A model generated the notes under the pieces. That model saw only the letters and a list, made by a program, of their open reading frames with translations. It ran no database searches and was not told the DNA's origin. Positions 1 through 7,374 of a DNA stretch of 64,000 nt are shown piece by piece. The position numbers and the translations under genes were made by a program. This DNA comes from Lachnospiraceae bacterium (GTDB lineage: Bacteria > Bacillota > Clostridia > Lachnospirales > Lachnospiraceae): contig JAFZLD010000022.1 of the NCBI GenBank assembly GCA_017553505.1, positions 62,001-126,000 of the forward strand, given 5' to 3'. Position 1 is the stretch's first letter. Every line of letters starts with the position of its first letter.

Positions 1-147
1 GCTATCGTGCACATCCTCGACGAGCACAAGGCAGGACGCTGGCACAATCAGCGAAAGCTTTATACAATTTACGCATTCCTTATTTGGTACGAAGTATTCT
101 TTATCAACGACGGCGAGGCTCCTAAGAAGCCCGAGTGCATAGCATAA
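1..147 (+). CDS. asnB: Asparagine synthase (glutamine-hydrolysing), C-terminal end (partial)
   Basis: Open reading frame cut by the left edge; the last 48 codons are visible and end with TAA at 145-147. The tail reads HKAGRWHNQRKLYTIYAFL followed by IWYEVFF, which fits the extreme C-terminus of large AsnB-type enzymes (a short basic stretch, then a hydrophobic helix with a W-Y pair). Such enzymes use glutamine nitrogen and ATP to amidate a carboxylate, classically aspartate. Some paralogues instead amidate diaminopimelate in peptidoglycan. Only 20 bases separate its stop from the aminotransferase start, so the two are probably co-transcribed, which hints at a specialised paralogue. The N-terminal amidotransferase domain is off the window, so the family call rests on the tail alone. 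Confidence 0.7.
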   Translation, partial: AIVHILDEHKAGRWHNQRKLYTIYAFLIWYEVFFINDGEAPKKPECIA

Positions 148-167
148 GAATACGGGGAGGACAGATT

Positions 168-1433
168 ATGAATAAATCAATTTTTGAACAGAACGAATCA
201 TGTGTAAGATCATATTGCCGTAAGTATCCCGTAATCTTTAAGAAGGCTAAGGGTTCTTACATCTACGATGAGGACGGCAATCAGTACCTTGACTTCCTCG
301 CAGGCTGCGGCGCGCTTAACTACGGCCACAACAACGACGAGATTAAAGGCGCGGTAATCGATTACCTCATGCAGGACAACATCACTCATGCCATGGATAT
401 GTATACCGAAGCCAAGGCTGAGTTTATCGAAGCTTTCAAGACGCAGATTCTTGATAAGAGAGATTTGCAGTATCGCATAATGTTCTGCGGCTCTACCGGC
501 ACCAATGCAGTTGAGGCTGCTTTGAAACTCTGCCGAAAGAACAAGAAGCGCTCCAACATCGTAGCTTTCATGGGTGCATTCCACGGGATGACTCTCGGAA
601 GCCTTGCGCTTACCACAGATCGCACCAGCCGCGACGGTGCAGGTGTTTCCCTTGACAACGTTACGTTTATTCCTTACGAGAGCGGCTTCCATACCAAGCT
701 TGATTCTCTCGATTATCTTGAGACCATTCTTCTCGACGACCACTCCGGTGTTGAGAAGCCGGCAGCAGTAATCCTTGAGACCGTACAGGCCGAGGGTGGT
801 ATTTACGTTGCAAGCGTTGAATGGCTTCAGAGACTTGAGAAGATTTGCCACGACAACGACATTCTTCTTGTAGTAGACGATATTCAGGTAGGCTGCTCGA
901 GAACAGGCACTTTCTTTTCCTTCGAGCGTGCAGGTATTAAGCCTGATATGGTAACCCTCAGTAAGTCAATCGGCGGCTACGGCTTCCCTATGTCACTCCT
1001 TCTTATCAAGGATGAACTTGATATCTGGAAACCCGCCGAGCACAACGGAACCTTCCGCGGCAATCAGGTTGCTTTTGTCGCTGCCAAGAAAGCTGTTGAG
1101 TACAACGTCAATCACGATTTGAATGCCGATGTACGCAGAAAAGGCGAGATTGTTAAAGAATTTGTTGAGAAGAATATTCTTTCGCTGTCTTCGGACATTT
1201 CTCTTCGCGGTATCGGTCTTATCTGGGGTATCGACTTCGGTAAGATGAAAGACGGCGGCGAGATTGCCCACAAGATTGCGGACAAGTGCTTTGAAAAGAA
1301 AATGATTATCGAGCGTGCCGGTCGCGGTGACTCGGTAGTTAAGATTCTTCCTCCTCTTACGATTTCCGACGAGGAGCTTAAGAAGGGCCTTAATATCATT
1401 CTTGAGGCGACTAAGGAAGTACTTGGAAAGTAG
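168..1433 (+). CDS. EctB-like diaminobutyrate--2-oxoglutarate aminotransferase (class III)
   Basis: A 421-residue PLP-dependent class III aminotransferase of the usual length. The start at 168 is preferred over an in-frame ATG at 135 because GGGGAGG sits 7 bases upstream and the earlier start would overlap asnB. Visible elements are the phosphate-binding region around 109-112 (STGT), FHG at 138-140, the pyridine-contacting Asp in VVDDIQVG at 235-242, and the Schiff-base lysine K266 in LSKSIGG. EctB-type enzymes interconvert aspartate semialdehyde and L-2,4-diaminobutyrate using glutamate. No ectA or ectC lies nearby, so ectoine synthesis is not indicated. The gene sits between asnB and a Mur-ligase-like gene with 9 bases before the latter. 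The likely role is to supply diaminobutyrate or a related diamino acid to the ligase; the substrate is inferred from family resemblance only. Confidence 0.85.
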   Translation: MNKSIFEQNESCVRSYCRKYPVIFKKAKGSYIYDEDGNQYLDFLAGCGALNYGHNNDEIKGAVIDYLMQDNITHAMDMYTEAKAEFIEAFKTQILDKRDLQYRIMFCGSTGTNAVEAALKLCRKNKKRSNIVAFMGAFHGMTLGSLALTTDRTSRDGAGVSLDNVTFIPYESGFHTKLDSLDYLETILLDDHSGVEKPAAVILETVQAEGGIYVASVEWLQRLEKICHDNDILLVVDDIQVGCSRTGTFFSFERAGIKPDMVTLSKSIGGYGFPMSLLLIKDELDIWKPAEHNGTFRGNQVAFVAAKKAVEYNVNHDLNADVRRKGEIVKEFVEKNILSLSSDISLRGIGLIWGIDFGKMKDGGEIAHKIADKCFEKKMIIERAGRGDSVVKILPPLTISDEELKKGLNIILEATKEVLGK

Positions 1434-1442
1434 ATTTGAGTT

Positions 1443-2888
1443 ATGAAGTTAAGAGATTTAATTCCCTGCGACTATGACACGGAGATTGATAATATCACCG
1501 ACGATTCGAGACAGGCGCGGGAGAAGACTTTATTTGTATGCATTAAGGGCCTTACGGTTGACGGCCACAAATATGCGGCCAAGGCTGTTGAGAAGGGTGC
1601 TGCGGCAATCGTGTGCGAGCATACCGTTGATGGTATCGACGTTCCTCAGATTGTGGTGGATTGCCCCGACAGAGTGTTTAACGAGGCGCTTAATAAGTTA
1701 TACGGTGAGCCCTTAAGCAAGCTTAAGATGATCGGTGTCACCGGTACCGACGGTAAGACTACCACCGCCGATATTATGTACCAGATTTTAAACGGATTGT
1801 CACACAAGACAGGATATATCGGTACCAACGGTATTCTGTCCGACGGATATGAGCAGGACAATGAATATACGACGCCGCTTCCGGTTGATTTGTTCAAGGC
1901 GCTTGACGGATTTTCTTCCGTGGGTTGTGAGTACGTATCCATGGAGGCTTCCGGGGAGAGACTCGGAACGGATAAGATGAAGGGAGTTTCTTTTGACGCT
2001 TCCATCTTCACGAATCTTACCAGAGATGCACTTGATATATTCAAGACCATGGACAATTACTGTGCGGCCAAGGCCCGCCTTATGGCTTATACGAAGCCTT
2101 CGGGTATCTGCGTCATCAACAAGGATGATAAGTATGCTCAGGCGTTTATCGATGCTGCGGCAGCTCCTGTTGTAACTTACGGTATCAAGGATACGTCGGC
2201 TGACGTATATGCGACAGACATTGTTGTTAAGTATCGCGACTTGTCATTTGTCATGAATGGCAAGCTGGGCAGACACGAGATTAAGTGTAATCTTTCGGGT
2301 ATATTCAACGTTTATAACTTGATGGCGGTTATAGTGGCTTTGAACCACTTCGGATTTTCTGTAGAGACGCTTGTAGAAGCGGTTGCAAAGCTTAAGCCCG
2401 TTGAGGCGCGCCAGATGGTTATCGACTGCGGCCAGCCTTTCAGAGTAATCGTTGATTACGCTCATACGGCCAACGCTGTTAAGAATCTTATGGATTATAT
2501 CAAGTCTACTTTGACTGACGGATATTTACGTGTTGTTGTAGGTGCCGGCGGTTCCCGCGACCTTCACAGACGTACGGATATGGCGGAGTATTGTACATCC
2601 ACAGCGGACTACAATTATTTCACCATAGAGGATGCGCGTTTCGAAGATCCTCAGATGCTTGTAGACACCATGGTTTCAACGGTTCCCGAGGCTACCAATT
2701 ACGAGCTTATCGTAGATCGTGACGAAGCTATCACCAAGGCCATTCACGACTGCAAGCCCGGCGATGCGGTGCTGATTCTCGGAAAGGGCGCTGAGGCCTA
2801 CATGATGACCAACGGCGTGCAGGTACCGAGACTCAACGATATCGACAGAGCAACCCTGGTGCTCAGAGAAATGGGATACGATAAATAA
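1443..2888 (+). CDS. MurE-like Mur ligase family protein, divergent paralogue
   Basis: 481 residues with the three-domain Mur ligase layout. The N-terminal domain carries DDSRQ at 20-24, as in MurE. The P-loop is GTDGKTT at 101-107. The lysine that is carbamylated in MurE is present as K210 in the NYCAAK segment. VDYAHT is at 338-342. Several MurE signatures are altered: FTNLTRD is followed by ALD where MurE has HLD, the amino-acid-selecting DNP(R/A) motif is replaced by EDARFEDP (396-403), and GKGHE is GKGAE (447-451). ATP and carboxyl activation look intact while the acceptor amino-acid pocket looks changed. With asnB and an EctB-like gene upstream, it may add diaminobutyrate or another amine to a muramyl-type or other carboxylate. 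A housekeeping MurE role is unlikely but not excluded. A hairpin follows directly. Confidence 0.8.
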   Translation: MKLRDLIPCDYDTEIDNITDDSRQAREKTLFVCIKGLTVDGHKYAAKAVEKGAAAIVCEHTVDGIDVPQIVVDCPDRVFNEALNKLYGEPLSKLKMIGVTGTDGKTTTADIMYQILNGLSHKTGYIGTNGILSDGYEQDNEYTTPLPVDLFKALDGFSSVGCEYVSMEASGERLGTDKMKGVSFDASIFTNLTRDALDIFKTMDNYCAAKARLMAYTKPSGICVINKDDKYAQAFIDAAAAPVVTYGIKDTSADVYATDIVVKYRDLSFVMNGKLGRHEIKCNLSGIFNVYNLMAVIVALNHFGFSVETLVEAVAKLKPVEARQMVIDCGQPFRVIVDYAHTANAVKNLMDYIKSTLTDGYLRVVVGAGGSRDLHRRTDMAEYCTSTADYNYFTIEDARFEDPQMLVDTMVSTVPEATNYELIVDRDEAITKAIHDCKPGDAVLILGKGAEAYMMTNGVQVPRLNDIDRATLVLREMGYDK

Positions 2889-2898
2889 TGAATATATA

Positions 2899-2936
2899 AG
2901 AAGACCCTCGGTCGCAATAGCGGCCGGGGGTCTTCT
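2899..2936. terminator. Hairpin between convergent genes, probable bidirectional terminator
   Basis: Arms 2899-2915 and 2920-2936 pair over 17 positions (two G-U wobbles on the plus strand) around the loop AATA. It lies 10 bases after the MurE-like stop and 36 bases beyond the end of the convergent minus-strand gene. Neither side has a long T-run, so termination may be partial. Confidence 0.6.
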
Positions 2937-2971
2937 ATGTAGGAGTTATATTGGGGTATTGGGTTCGTTAA

Positions 2972-3685
2972 TCAATGTACTGTGAAGTAGTAATATTCAT
3001 CGTGCTGACCGTCTGCATCCCAAGCGCTTATCTTAAGCAAATAGTCTCCGCGTACTTTAAGTTGACCGAATTTGAGGTTGTAATTGATATTTGAGGTGCC
3101 TACGTTGAAGGTATATGTATTACAATTAACAGTGACCTTCTGCTTTTCTTCGCCGTTCTTATAGATTCTTCCTACAACCTTGGTTATCTTAGATGTGCTG
3201 GATATGGTTCCGGTTAAGTTATATGTATTCCCTAAAGCTATATAACTGGGGGCGTTAATGTTAAATGACATCTGAGTGGTGGCCGGTTCAACCCAGAAAT
3301 GTCTGGAAATCTCCTTAGTTGCGCCGGAGGAATCCTTGGCGTAAAGGTAGAGTGTGTATTCTCCGACAGGGAGATCACCAAATTTCAAATTGTTAACTTT
3401 CGAATTGTGGATATTAACGGTAGCTGCGTTGGGATTATAGGAAATCTCCTGAGCCAAAATTCCGTCGGATATATTCCAGATTTGTCCTCTGAAATATGTA
3501 ATCTTTTTGTTGGTGCTTGCCTTGAGGGTACCTGTAATGTCATAAGGGCGTCCCTGACGAAGATTAGGAATCTCACCTACACCGGAGAATGTAACGCCTG
3601 TTGCAGCGTAAGAGCCCATAGAAGGGATGACTGCAAGTGCCAATACAAGAATGGCTACCATTAGTTTTCTAAGAAATCTTTTCAT
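2972..3685 (-). CDS. Secreted two-repeat protein, Ig-like sandwich, unknown function
   Basis: 237 residues starting with a clear signal peptide (MKRFLRK, then a hydrophobic core, likely cleaved after SYAA near residue 28). The rest is two tandem units of about 100 residues. Each contains a Y-x-L/I-T-G-T motif, an I..G.I/W strand and a highly conserved ending N-x-L-K-F-G-x-L followed by G-[ED]-Y-x-L (K-F-G-D-L-P-V-G-E-Y and K-F-G-Q-L-K-V-R-G-D-Y). This looks like an all-beta adhesive or cell-surface fold. No catalytic residues, LPxTG anchor or transmembrane tail was seen, so it is probably released or wall-associated non-covalently. AAAGGAG precedes the ATG. It lies 37 bases downstream of a paralogue on the same strand and is probably co-transcribed with it. 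I do not recognise a named family. Confidence 0.8.
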   Translation of the reverse strand: MKRFLRKLMVAILVLALAVIPSMGSYAATGVTFSGVGEIPNLRQGRPYDITGTLKASTNKKITYFRGQIWNISDGILAQEISYNPNAATVNIHNSKVNNLKFGDLPVGEYTLYLYAKDSSGATKEISRHFWVEPATTQMSFNINAPSYIALGNTYNLTGTISSTSKITKVVGRIYKNGEEKQKVTVNCNTYTFNVGTSNINYNLKFGQLKVRGDYLLKISAWDADGQHDEYYYFTVH

Positions 3686-3722
3686 TTTCTACTCCTTTCA
3701 TTTATGAAAAATAATAATGGAA

Positions 3723-4526
3723 CTACTTTACAGTGAAATCTTTTTCGTAAGTTATACAATTGCCGTGTTCATCATGCGCGGTGATTTCAAGTGTGTACTT
3801 ACCTTTAGCAAGTATGCCGAAACGGAGATACCTATTAATGTCGGAAGACTTTAAACTTACATACGTGGTATCTGGATAAATAGGCTGCATCTGTTTCAGT
3901 GTGTCGCCTTTCCAAATACGTCCCGTTACGCTCGTTATATTGTAATAGGAGCTAACGGTTCCTTCGATGTTGAAAGCACTGCCCTGATTGATGGACGAAG
4001 GCGCCTTTGTAACATCTACTTTAAGCGTTTCGGTACTGATTTTGAAAAATTTTGTGCATGTAAATGTCTTACCTCCGCTTACAGCCGTATACTTGAGAGT
4101 ATAGCTGCCGGGAGCAAGTTTACCAAAACTCAAATTGTAGTTTACGGGAGACGTTTTAATGTTTATTGATGACGTTCCGGGATAATAGCTATGTTCCTGA
4201 ACCACACTTCCATTCCGGATTATTTCGCCTTTGAACGTGGTAATTATTTGCGTACAGGTAATCCCACCGCTGAGATTGTATACACGCCCGTACGGAAGCG
4301 TACCCATATCGGGGACATAATTAAATGTCAAAACAGGAGTGGCGGCGGTAGCGTATTCTCCGGACTTTATTTCAGATAAATCTACTTTGCCCTCTGTCGA
4401 ATACTCAACAGAACCCAAATATGATGCATCTGCAGTGCGTGCAGAAGCATATGAGCCTGCAGTAGGCGCTAACAGCATTGCCAAAGAAAGAAACAGCGAT
4501 GCTGCCACATTAAATATTCTTTTCAT
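3723..4526 (-). CDS. Secreted two-repeat protein, paralogue of the downstream gene
   Basis: 267 residues from the ATG at 4526, chosen because AGGAGG lies 6 bases upstream on the minus strand; an in-frame ATG at 4550 lacks such a site. A signal peptide covers about residues 1-28 (MKRIFNVAASLFLSLAM core). A linker of about 45 residues precedes two repeats with the same signature as the neighbouring protein: N-Y-N-L-S-F-G-K-L-A-P-G-S-Y and N-R-Y-L-R-F-G-I-L-A-K-G-K-Y, each after a Y/F-N-[IL]-x-G motif. The two genes probably arose by duplication. Location is extracellular by signal peptide; function unknown. It might be a surface adhesin, a carbohydrate-binding accessory or a polysaccharide-matrix protein, but nothing in the sequence decides between these. 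Confidence 0.8.
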   Translation of the reverse strand: MKRIFNVAASLFLSLAMLLAPTAGSYASARTADASYLGSVEYSTEGKVDLSEIKSGEYATAATPVLTFNYVPDMGTLPYGRVYNLSGGITCTQIITTFKGEIIRNGSVVQEHSYYPGTSSINIKTSPVNYNLSFGKLAPGSYTLKYTAVSGGKTFTCTKFFKISTETLKVDVTKAPSSINQGSAFNIEGTVSSYYNITSVTGRIWKGDTLKQMQPIYPDTTYVSLKSSDINRYLRFGILAKGKYTLEITAHDEHGNCITYEKDFTVK

Positions 4527-4680
4527 ACACATTCCTCCTATAGTAATCATGAAACTAACCGCTTTCCCAAAAAAAGGTCAAAAAAAACACATAGTCATCC
4601 CAGTAACCACATATAAGAATTGTGCTCAATTAGTTATAATAATATGGCCATATTTTGCGATAACTATATGCTATGATGAG

Positions 4681-4709
4681 ATAATGACATATATTTGAAT
4701 ATCTGTCAA
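4681..4709 (-). promoter_or_regulatory. Candidate vegetative promoter for the secreted repeat-protein pair
   Basis: On the minus strand TTGACA (4709-4704) is followed after 17 bases by CATTAT (4686-4681). The -35 is perfect and the -10 matches 4 of 6. Transcription would start near 4674, giving a leader of about 150 bases before the ATG at 4526. Confidence 0.4.
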
Positions 4710-4783
4710 CAAATAAATTAATATTTGGTACTTTTGCATGAAAATAACTGAGTAAATATGCACGAATAGCAATTGGACAGGCA

Positions 4784-4812
4784 AAACAAAAAGGCATCAG
4801 TTAAGATGCCTT
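4784..4812 (-). terminator. Intrinsic terminator of the GNAT / PLD-like membrane protein unit
   Basis: On the minus strand AAGGCATC (4812-4805) pairs perfectly with GATGCCTT (4798-4791) around a 6-base loop and is followed by a T-rich tail (TTTGTTTTG). It lies 37 bases after the stop of the membrane protein gene. Confidence 0.85.
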
Positions 4813-4848
4813 TGGAAGATGCTTATTCGTCGCAAATCAATGCGAGAA

Positions 4849-5742
4849 TCAGATGTCGTTTATATTGGTATGCTCTATGCAGGCGAGCTTAAGCTCCTCA
4901 ATCTTTTCGGCTTCACGCATGTCACCGGTGGTGATTCTGTCGTAAGCTTCTTCGAATTTGTCCCAGTCAAGCTCAAGATAGGCTTCTTTGTACAGGGTAA
5001 CGTATTCGTCATGGATCAATTCACTCAGGCGGCTCTTTCTTACAAGGTCATAGGAAAAGAAATCCTTGGCCATGAGCATGTTGTATTCTTCGTCCTTATT
5101 ATGCATGTAGGGACCGGTTACGAGGTGCTGGTCTACGCGGTAAGTGTCGCTGAATATGGGCTTATTGACGAAGACAACCTGAACTTGATGAATGTCCTTC
5201 TTGGATTCCTTGCGGGCTTTGTTGACTGCATTGAATACCTGAAGGTAATTGTCGAGGACCTTTTCGTTGGAGCCATAGACCATCTTGAAGGCATCGGTCC
5301 AAGGCGGGCAGATGACAGCGCTGAATTTCGCACCGCGGACGATTGAGTCGTGAATGTCTTTCTTAAGCTTATTGGTAAGTATTAGGCGATATCCGGACAC
5401 CCAGATCTGGCTGTCGCAGTCTTCGAAAAGTTCGCGGAGAACGGCTTCTTTGTCCAGGTAGAGGTTGCCGATACCGAATTCACGGAGGCTCTCGAGATAA
5501 GTGTCGTTTTTGTGTCTGTTAAATTCGACAATGATGTCAACCGTCAGGGTGATGACCGATACCAGTATCGAGGTAAACAGCGCAAGAAAAACGTTGGAAG
5601 CCACTTCATTGTTGCGAACCGTAGGAATTTCGTAAAAGAGCAGGGATGCAACAAATATCAGAAAAAGAATAATATCTATCACAACCTGTGTGCCGAGTTT
5701 ATAGGATTTGATTCTTTCGCGAAGACTTCTTTTGCTATGCAT
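4849..5742 (-). CDS. Membrane-anchored protein with degenerate phospholipase-D-like domain
   Basis: 297 residues. Two transmembrane helices lie near residues 20-37 and 48-70, with a short extracytoplasmic loop. A cytoplasmic domain of about 220 residues follows. It contains a segment typical of PLD-fold proteins (I-W-V-S-G-Y-R with a following R-G-A-K strand, then C-P-P-W). A later V-T-G-P-Y-M-H-N-K-D stretch resembles half of an HxKxxxxD motif, but the last Asp is Asn and no second motif is seen. Enzymatic activity is therefore doubtful; a nucleotide- or lipid-sensing role is possible. It starts 2 bases after the stop of the upstream GNAT gene, with AAAGG inside that gene's end, so the two are surely one transcript. 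Function not recognised. Confidence 0.75.
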   Translation of the reverse strand: MHSKRSLRERIKSYKLGTQVVIDIILFLIFVASLLFYEIPTVRNNEVASNVFLALFTSILVSVITLTVDIIVEFNRHKNDTYLESLREFGIGNLYLDKEAVLRELFEDCDSQIWVSGYRLILTNKLKKDIHDSIVRGAKFSAVICPPWTDAFKMVYGSNEKVLDNYLQVFNAVNKARKESKKDIHQVQVVFVNKPIFSDTYRVDQHLVTGPYMHNKDEEYNMLMAKDFFSYDLVRKSRLSELIHDEYVTLYKEAYLELDWDKFEEAYDRITTGDMREAEKIEELKLACIEHTNINDI

Positions 5743-5744
5743 GG

Positions 5745-6260
5745 TTAATGACCTTTCGAGTAATAAACTGTATCTACGCCGGCGCCGCGGTCGTCCTTGA
5801 GGGTAAGGATGAGGCTGAAGCCGAGCTTGTTAAGAAGCGAAATGTGAGTGTGGTTAAGCGACCAGGTCCTGGTGGCATAAATCTTGCCGGGACGATGTGC
5901 GAAAAGCTTATGGTACATGGCGGTGGTGATGCCGTGATTTCTGAGGCGGGGATCTACGATTATGGTGGAAATGTAGTCGCAGGTCATGTTGACGTTATCG
6001 CCCGCTTCGAGCTTGTGGTCGGGAATGTATGATAAAAAGCCCACGACGTGGAAGCCCTTAATACATAATATAAAAGATTGTGTTATGAGTGTATTAAAGT
6101 AGTCCGTCGGCGCATCTGTGGCGGCGGATTCTTCAAGATTCTTCTGCGTGGTGGAACCTCTTGCGGAAAGCGGAGGAACGAACTCGGAATCGGAGGCCTG
6201 AACCAGCTTTCGGATGTCGTCCTTGTAGCGCTTTGAGAGGGTTGTAACTGCTTTAAACAT
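5745..6260 (-). CDS. GNAT family N-acetyltransferase
   Basis: 171 residues from the ATG at 6260, which has GGAAGGAG 8 bases upstream. An open frame continues upstream to 6638, but that part runs antisense to the GH43 gene and across both promoters, so it is rejected. The C-terminal half has the GNAT acetyl-CoA site: strand S-T-I-I-V-D-P, then R-L-R-N-H-G-I-T-T-A (the R/Q-x-x-G-x-G/A loop with one Gly replaced), and later S-L-L-N-K-L-G-F, the usual ending helix-strand. GNATs move an acetyl group from acetyl-CoA to an amine of a small molecule or protein; the acceptor cannot be told. It is first in a two-gene unit with the PLD-like membrane protein. Confidence 0.8.
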   Translation of the reverse strand: MFKAVTTLSKRYKDDIRKLVQASDSEFVPPLSARGSTTQKNLEESAATDAPTDYFNTLITQSFILCIKGFHVVGFLSYIPDHKLEAGDNVNMTCDYISTIIVDPRLRNHGITTAMYHKLFAHRPGKIYATRTWSLNHTHISLLNKLGFSLILTLKDDRGAGVDTVYYSKGH

Positions 6261-6302
6261 GTGTGGTACTCCTTCCACTATAAAGGCCATCAGGCTTTTA
6301 TC

Positions 6303-6331
6303 ATTATAGTATAGAGGGGGTGTGCGGGCAA
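6303..6331 (-). promoter_or_regulatory. Promoter of the GNAT / membrane protein unit
   Basis: On the minus strand TTGCCC (6331-6326), a 17-base spacer and a perfect TATAAT (6308-6303), followed by a leader of about 40 bases to the ATG at 6260. Confidence 0.6.
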
Positions 6332-6371
6332 GAGAATTATCGGCAAAAGCAAACATTTGTTCTAAAAATCG

Positions 6372-6400
6372 TAGACAATTTTTTATTTGAATGCTATACT
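6372..6400 (+). promoter_or_regulatory. Promoter of the GH43 - esterase - uvrBA unit
   Basis: TAGACA (6372-6377), a 17-base spacer and TATACT (6395-6400), each one mismatch from consensus. It is divergent from the GNAT promoter about 40 bases away. The leader contains a small CGGAG/CTCCG hairpin near 6416-6432, and no cre-like palindrome was noticed. Confidence 0.6.
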
Positions 6401-6461
6401 GTAACGGATAAGTTTCGGAGGGTGGCTCCGGAGCGATTATGCGAATACAGGAGATTGTGAG

Positions 6462-7346
6462 ATGGATAATACCCCTATAGTTAAGTCGATTTATACAGCC
6501 GATCCCGCGCCGATGGTTTCGGGCGATACGCTGTATCTTTATACGACTCATGATGAAGATGAGTTGATTAATGATTTCTATACCATGTTTGACTGGAGAT
6601 GCTTCTCGACGCAGGATATGGAGCATTGGACCGATCACGGCAAGATTTTTTCGCTTGATGATATTGAGTGGGCGGATGACCGCGCTTGGGCGCCTCAGTG
6701 TATAGAGAGGAACGGTAAGTACTATTTATATTGTCCCGTACACAAGACCGGCAGCGGTATGGCTATCGCTGTGGGAGTGTCGGATTCGCCTGTCGGACCG
6801 TTTAAGGATTTGGGACATCCGCTTGTGGATGAAGGTGATTGGAATGATATCGACCCTACCGTATTTATCGATGATGACGGTCAGGCTTATTTGTATTTCG
6901 GTAATCCCGAGCTTAGATATGTGAAGCTTAACGAGGATATGGTTTCTTTTGATGAGACGGTCGGAATTGTGAAGGTTCCCATGACTGTGGAGTCATTCGG
7001 CAAGGGTGGTCACATGACCGGTACCACTTACGGCGAGGGTCCTTGGTTCTATAAGAAGAACGGACTTTACTACATGGTATTTGCGGCGTTCGGCGAGGGC
7101 AAGGGTCGCAATGAACACTTGGCTTACGCTACATCACAGGGTCCTACGGGTCCTTGGACTTACGGCGGCGTCATTATGGAGGAAGGCAAGTGCTTTACCA
7201 ATCATCCGGGAATCTGTGATTTCAAGGGACGTTCGTATCTGTTCTATCATAACGATCGGTTGCCGGGCGGAAGCTTGTTCCATCGTTCGGTTTGCGTGAC
7301 CGAGATTGAGTACGGGGCTGACGGTAAGATTCTTTTGAAGAAATAA
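6462..7346 (+). CDS. Glycoside hydrolase family 43 (xylosidase/arabinofuranosidase type)
   Basis: 294 residues without signal peptide, so a cytoplasmic enzyme acting on imported oligosaccharides. The five-bladed propeller family is shown by the three expected acidic residues in context: base D14 in TADPAP, pKa-modulating D131 in DIDPTVF and acid E192 in YGEGPWFY. Repeated W.P.C....KYYLY and FYHND strands are also typical. GH43 enzymes release xylose or arabinose from hemicellulose fragments by inversion; the exact substrate cannot be read here. It is first in a unit with an SGNH esterase 28 bases downstream, which fits removal of sugars and acetyl groups from the same oligosaccharide. CAGGAG lies 8 bases before the ATG. 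Confidence 0.93.
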   Translation: MDNTPIVKSIYTADPAPMVSGDTLYLYTTHDEDELINDFYTMFDWRCFSTQDMEHWTDHGKIFSLDDIEWADDRAWAPQCIERNGKYYLYCPVHKTGSGMAIAVGVSDSPVGPFKDLGHPLVDEGDWNDIDPTVFIDDDGQAYLYFGNPELRYVKLNEDMVSFDETVGIVKVPMTVESFGKGGHMTGTTYGEGPWFYKKNGLYYMVFAAFGEGKGRNEHLAYATSQGPTGPWTYGGVIMEEGKCFTNHPGICDFKGRSYLFYHNDRLPGGSLFHRSVCVTEIEYGADGKILLKK

Positions 7347-7374
7347 GAATATTAAGTATTGTGAGGTTACAGGT

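Larger units (their letters stand above)
4527..4848. other. AT-rich intergenic region of about 320 bases
   Basis: This is the longest gene-free stretch in the window. It holds the ribosome binding site and a likely promoter of the minus-strand repeat-protein pair at its left and centre, and the terminator of the minus-strand membrane-protein unit at its right. Base composition is strongly AT-rich between about 4600 and 4740. I see no convincing small gene or RNA in it. Confidence 0.7.

Noticed and set aside
168..1433. Ectoine biosynthesis operon
   Set aside because: The EctB-like gene has no ectA or ectC beside it; its neighbours are asnB and a Mur-type ligase.
6261..6638. Long N-terminal extension of the minus-strand GNAT frame
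   Set aside because: It runs antisense to the GH43 gene and over two promoters. The ATG at 6260 has a strong ribosome binding site, and the extension has no GNAT sequence.
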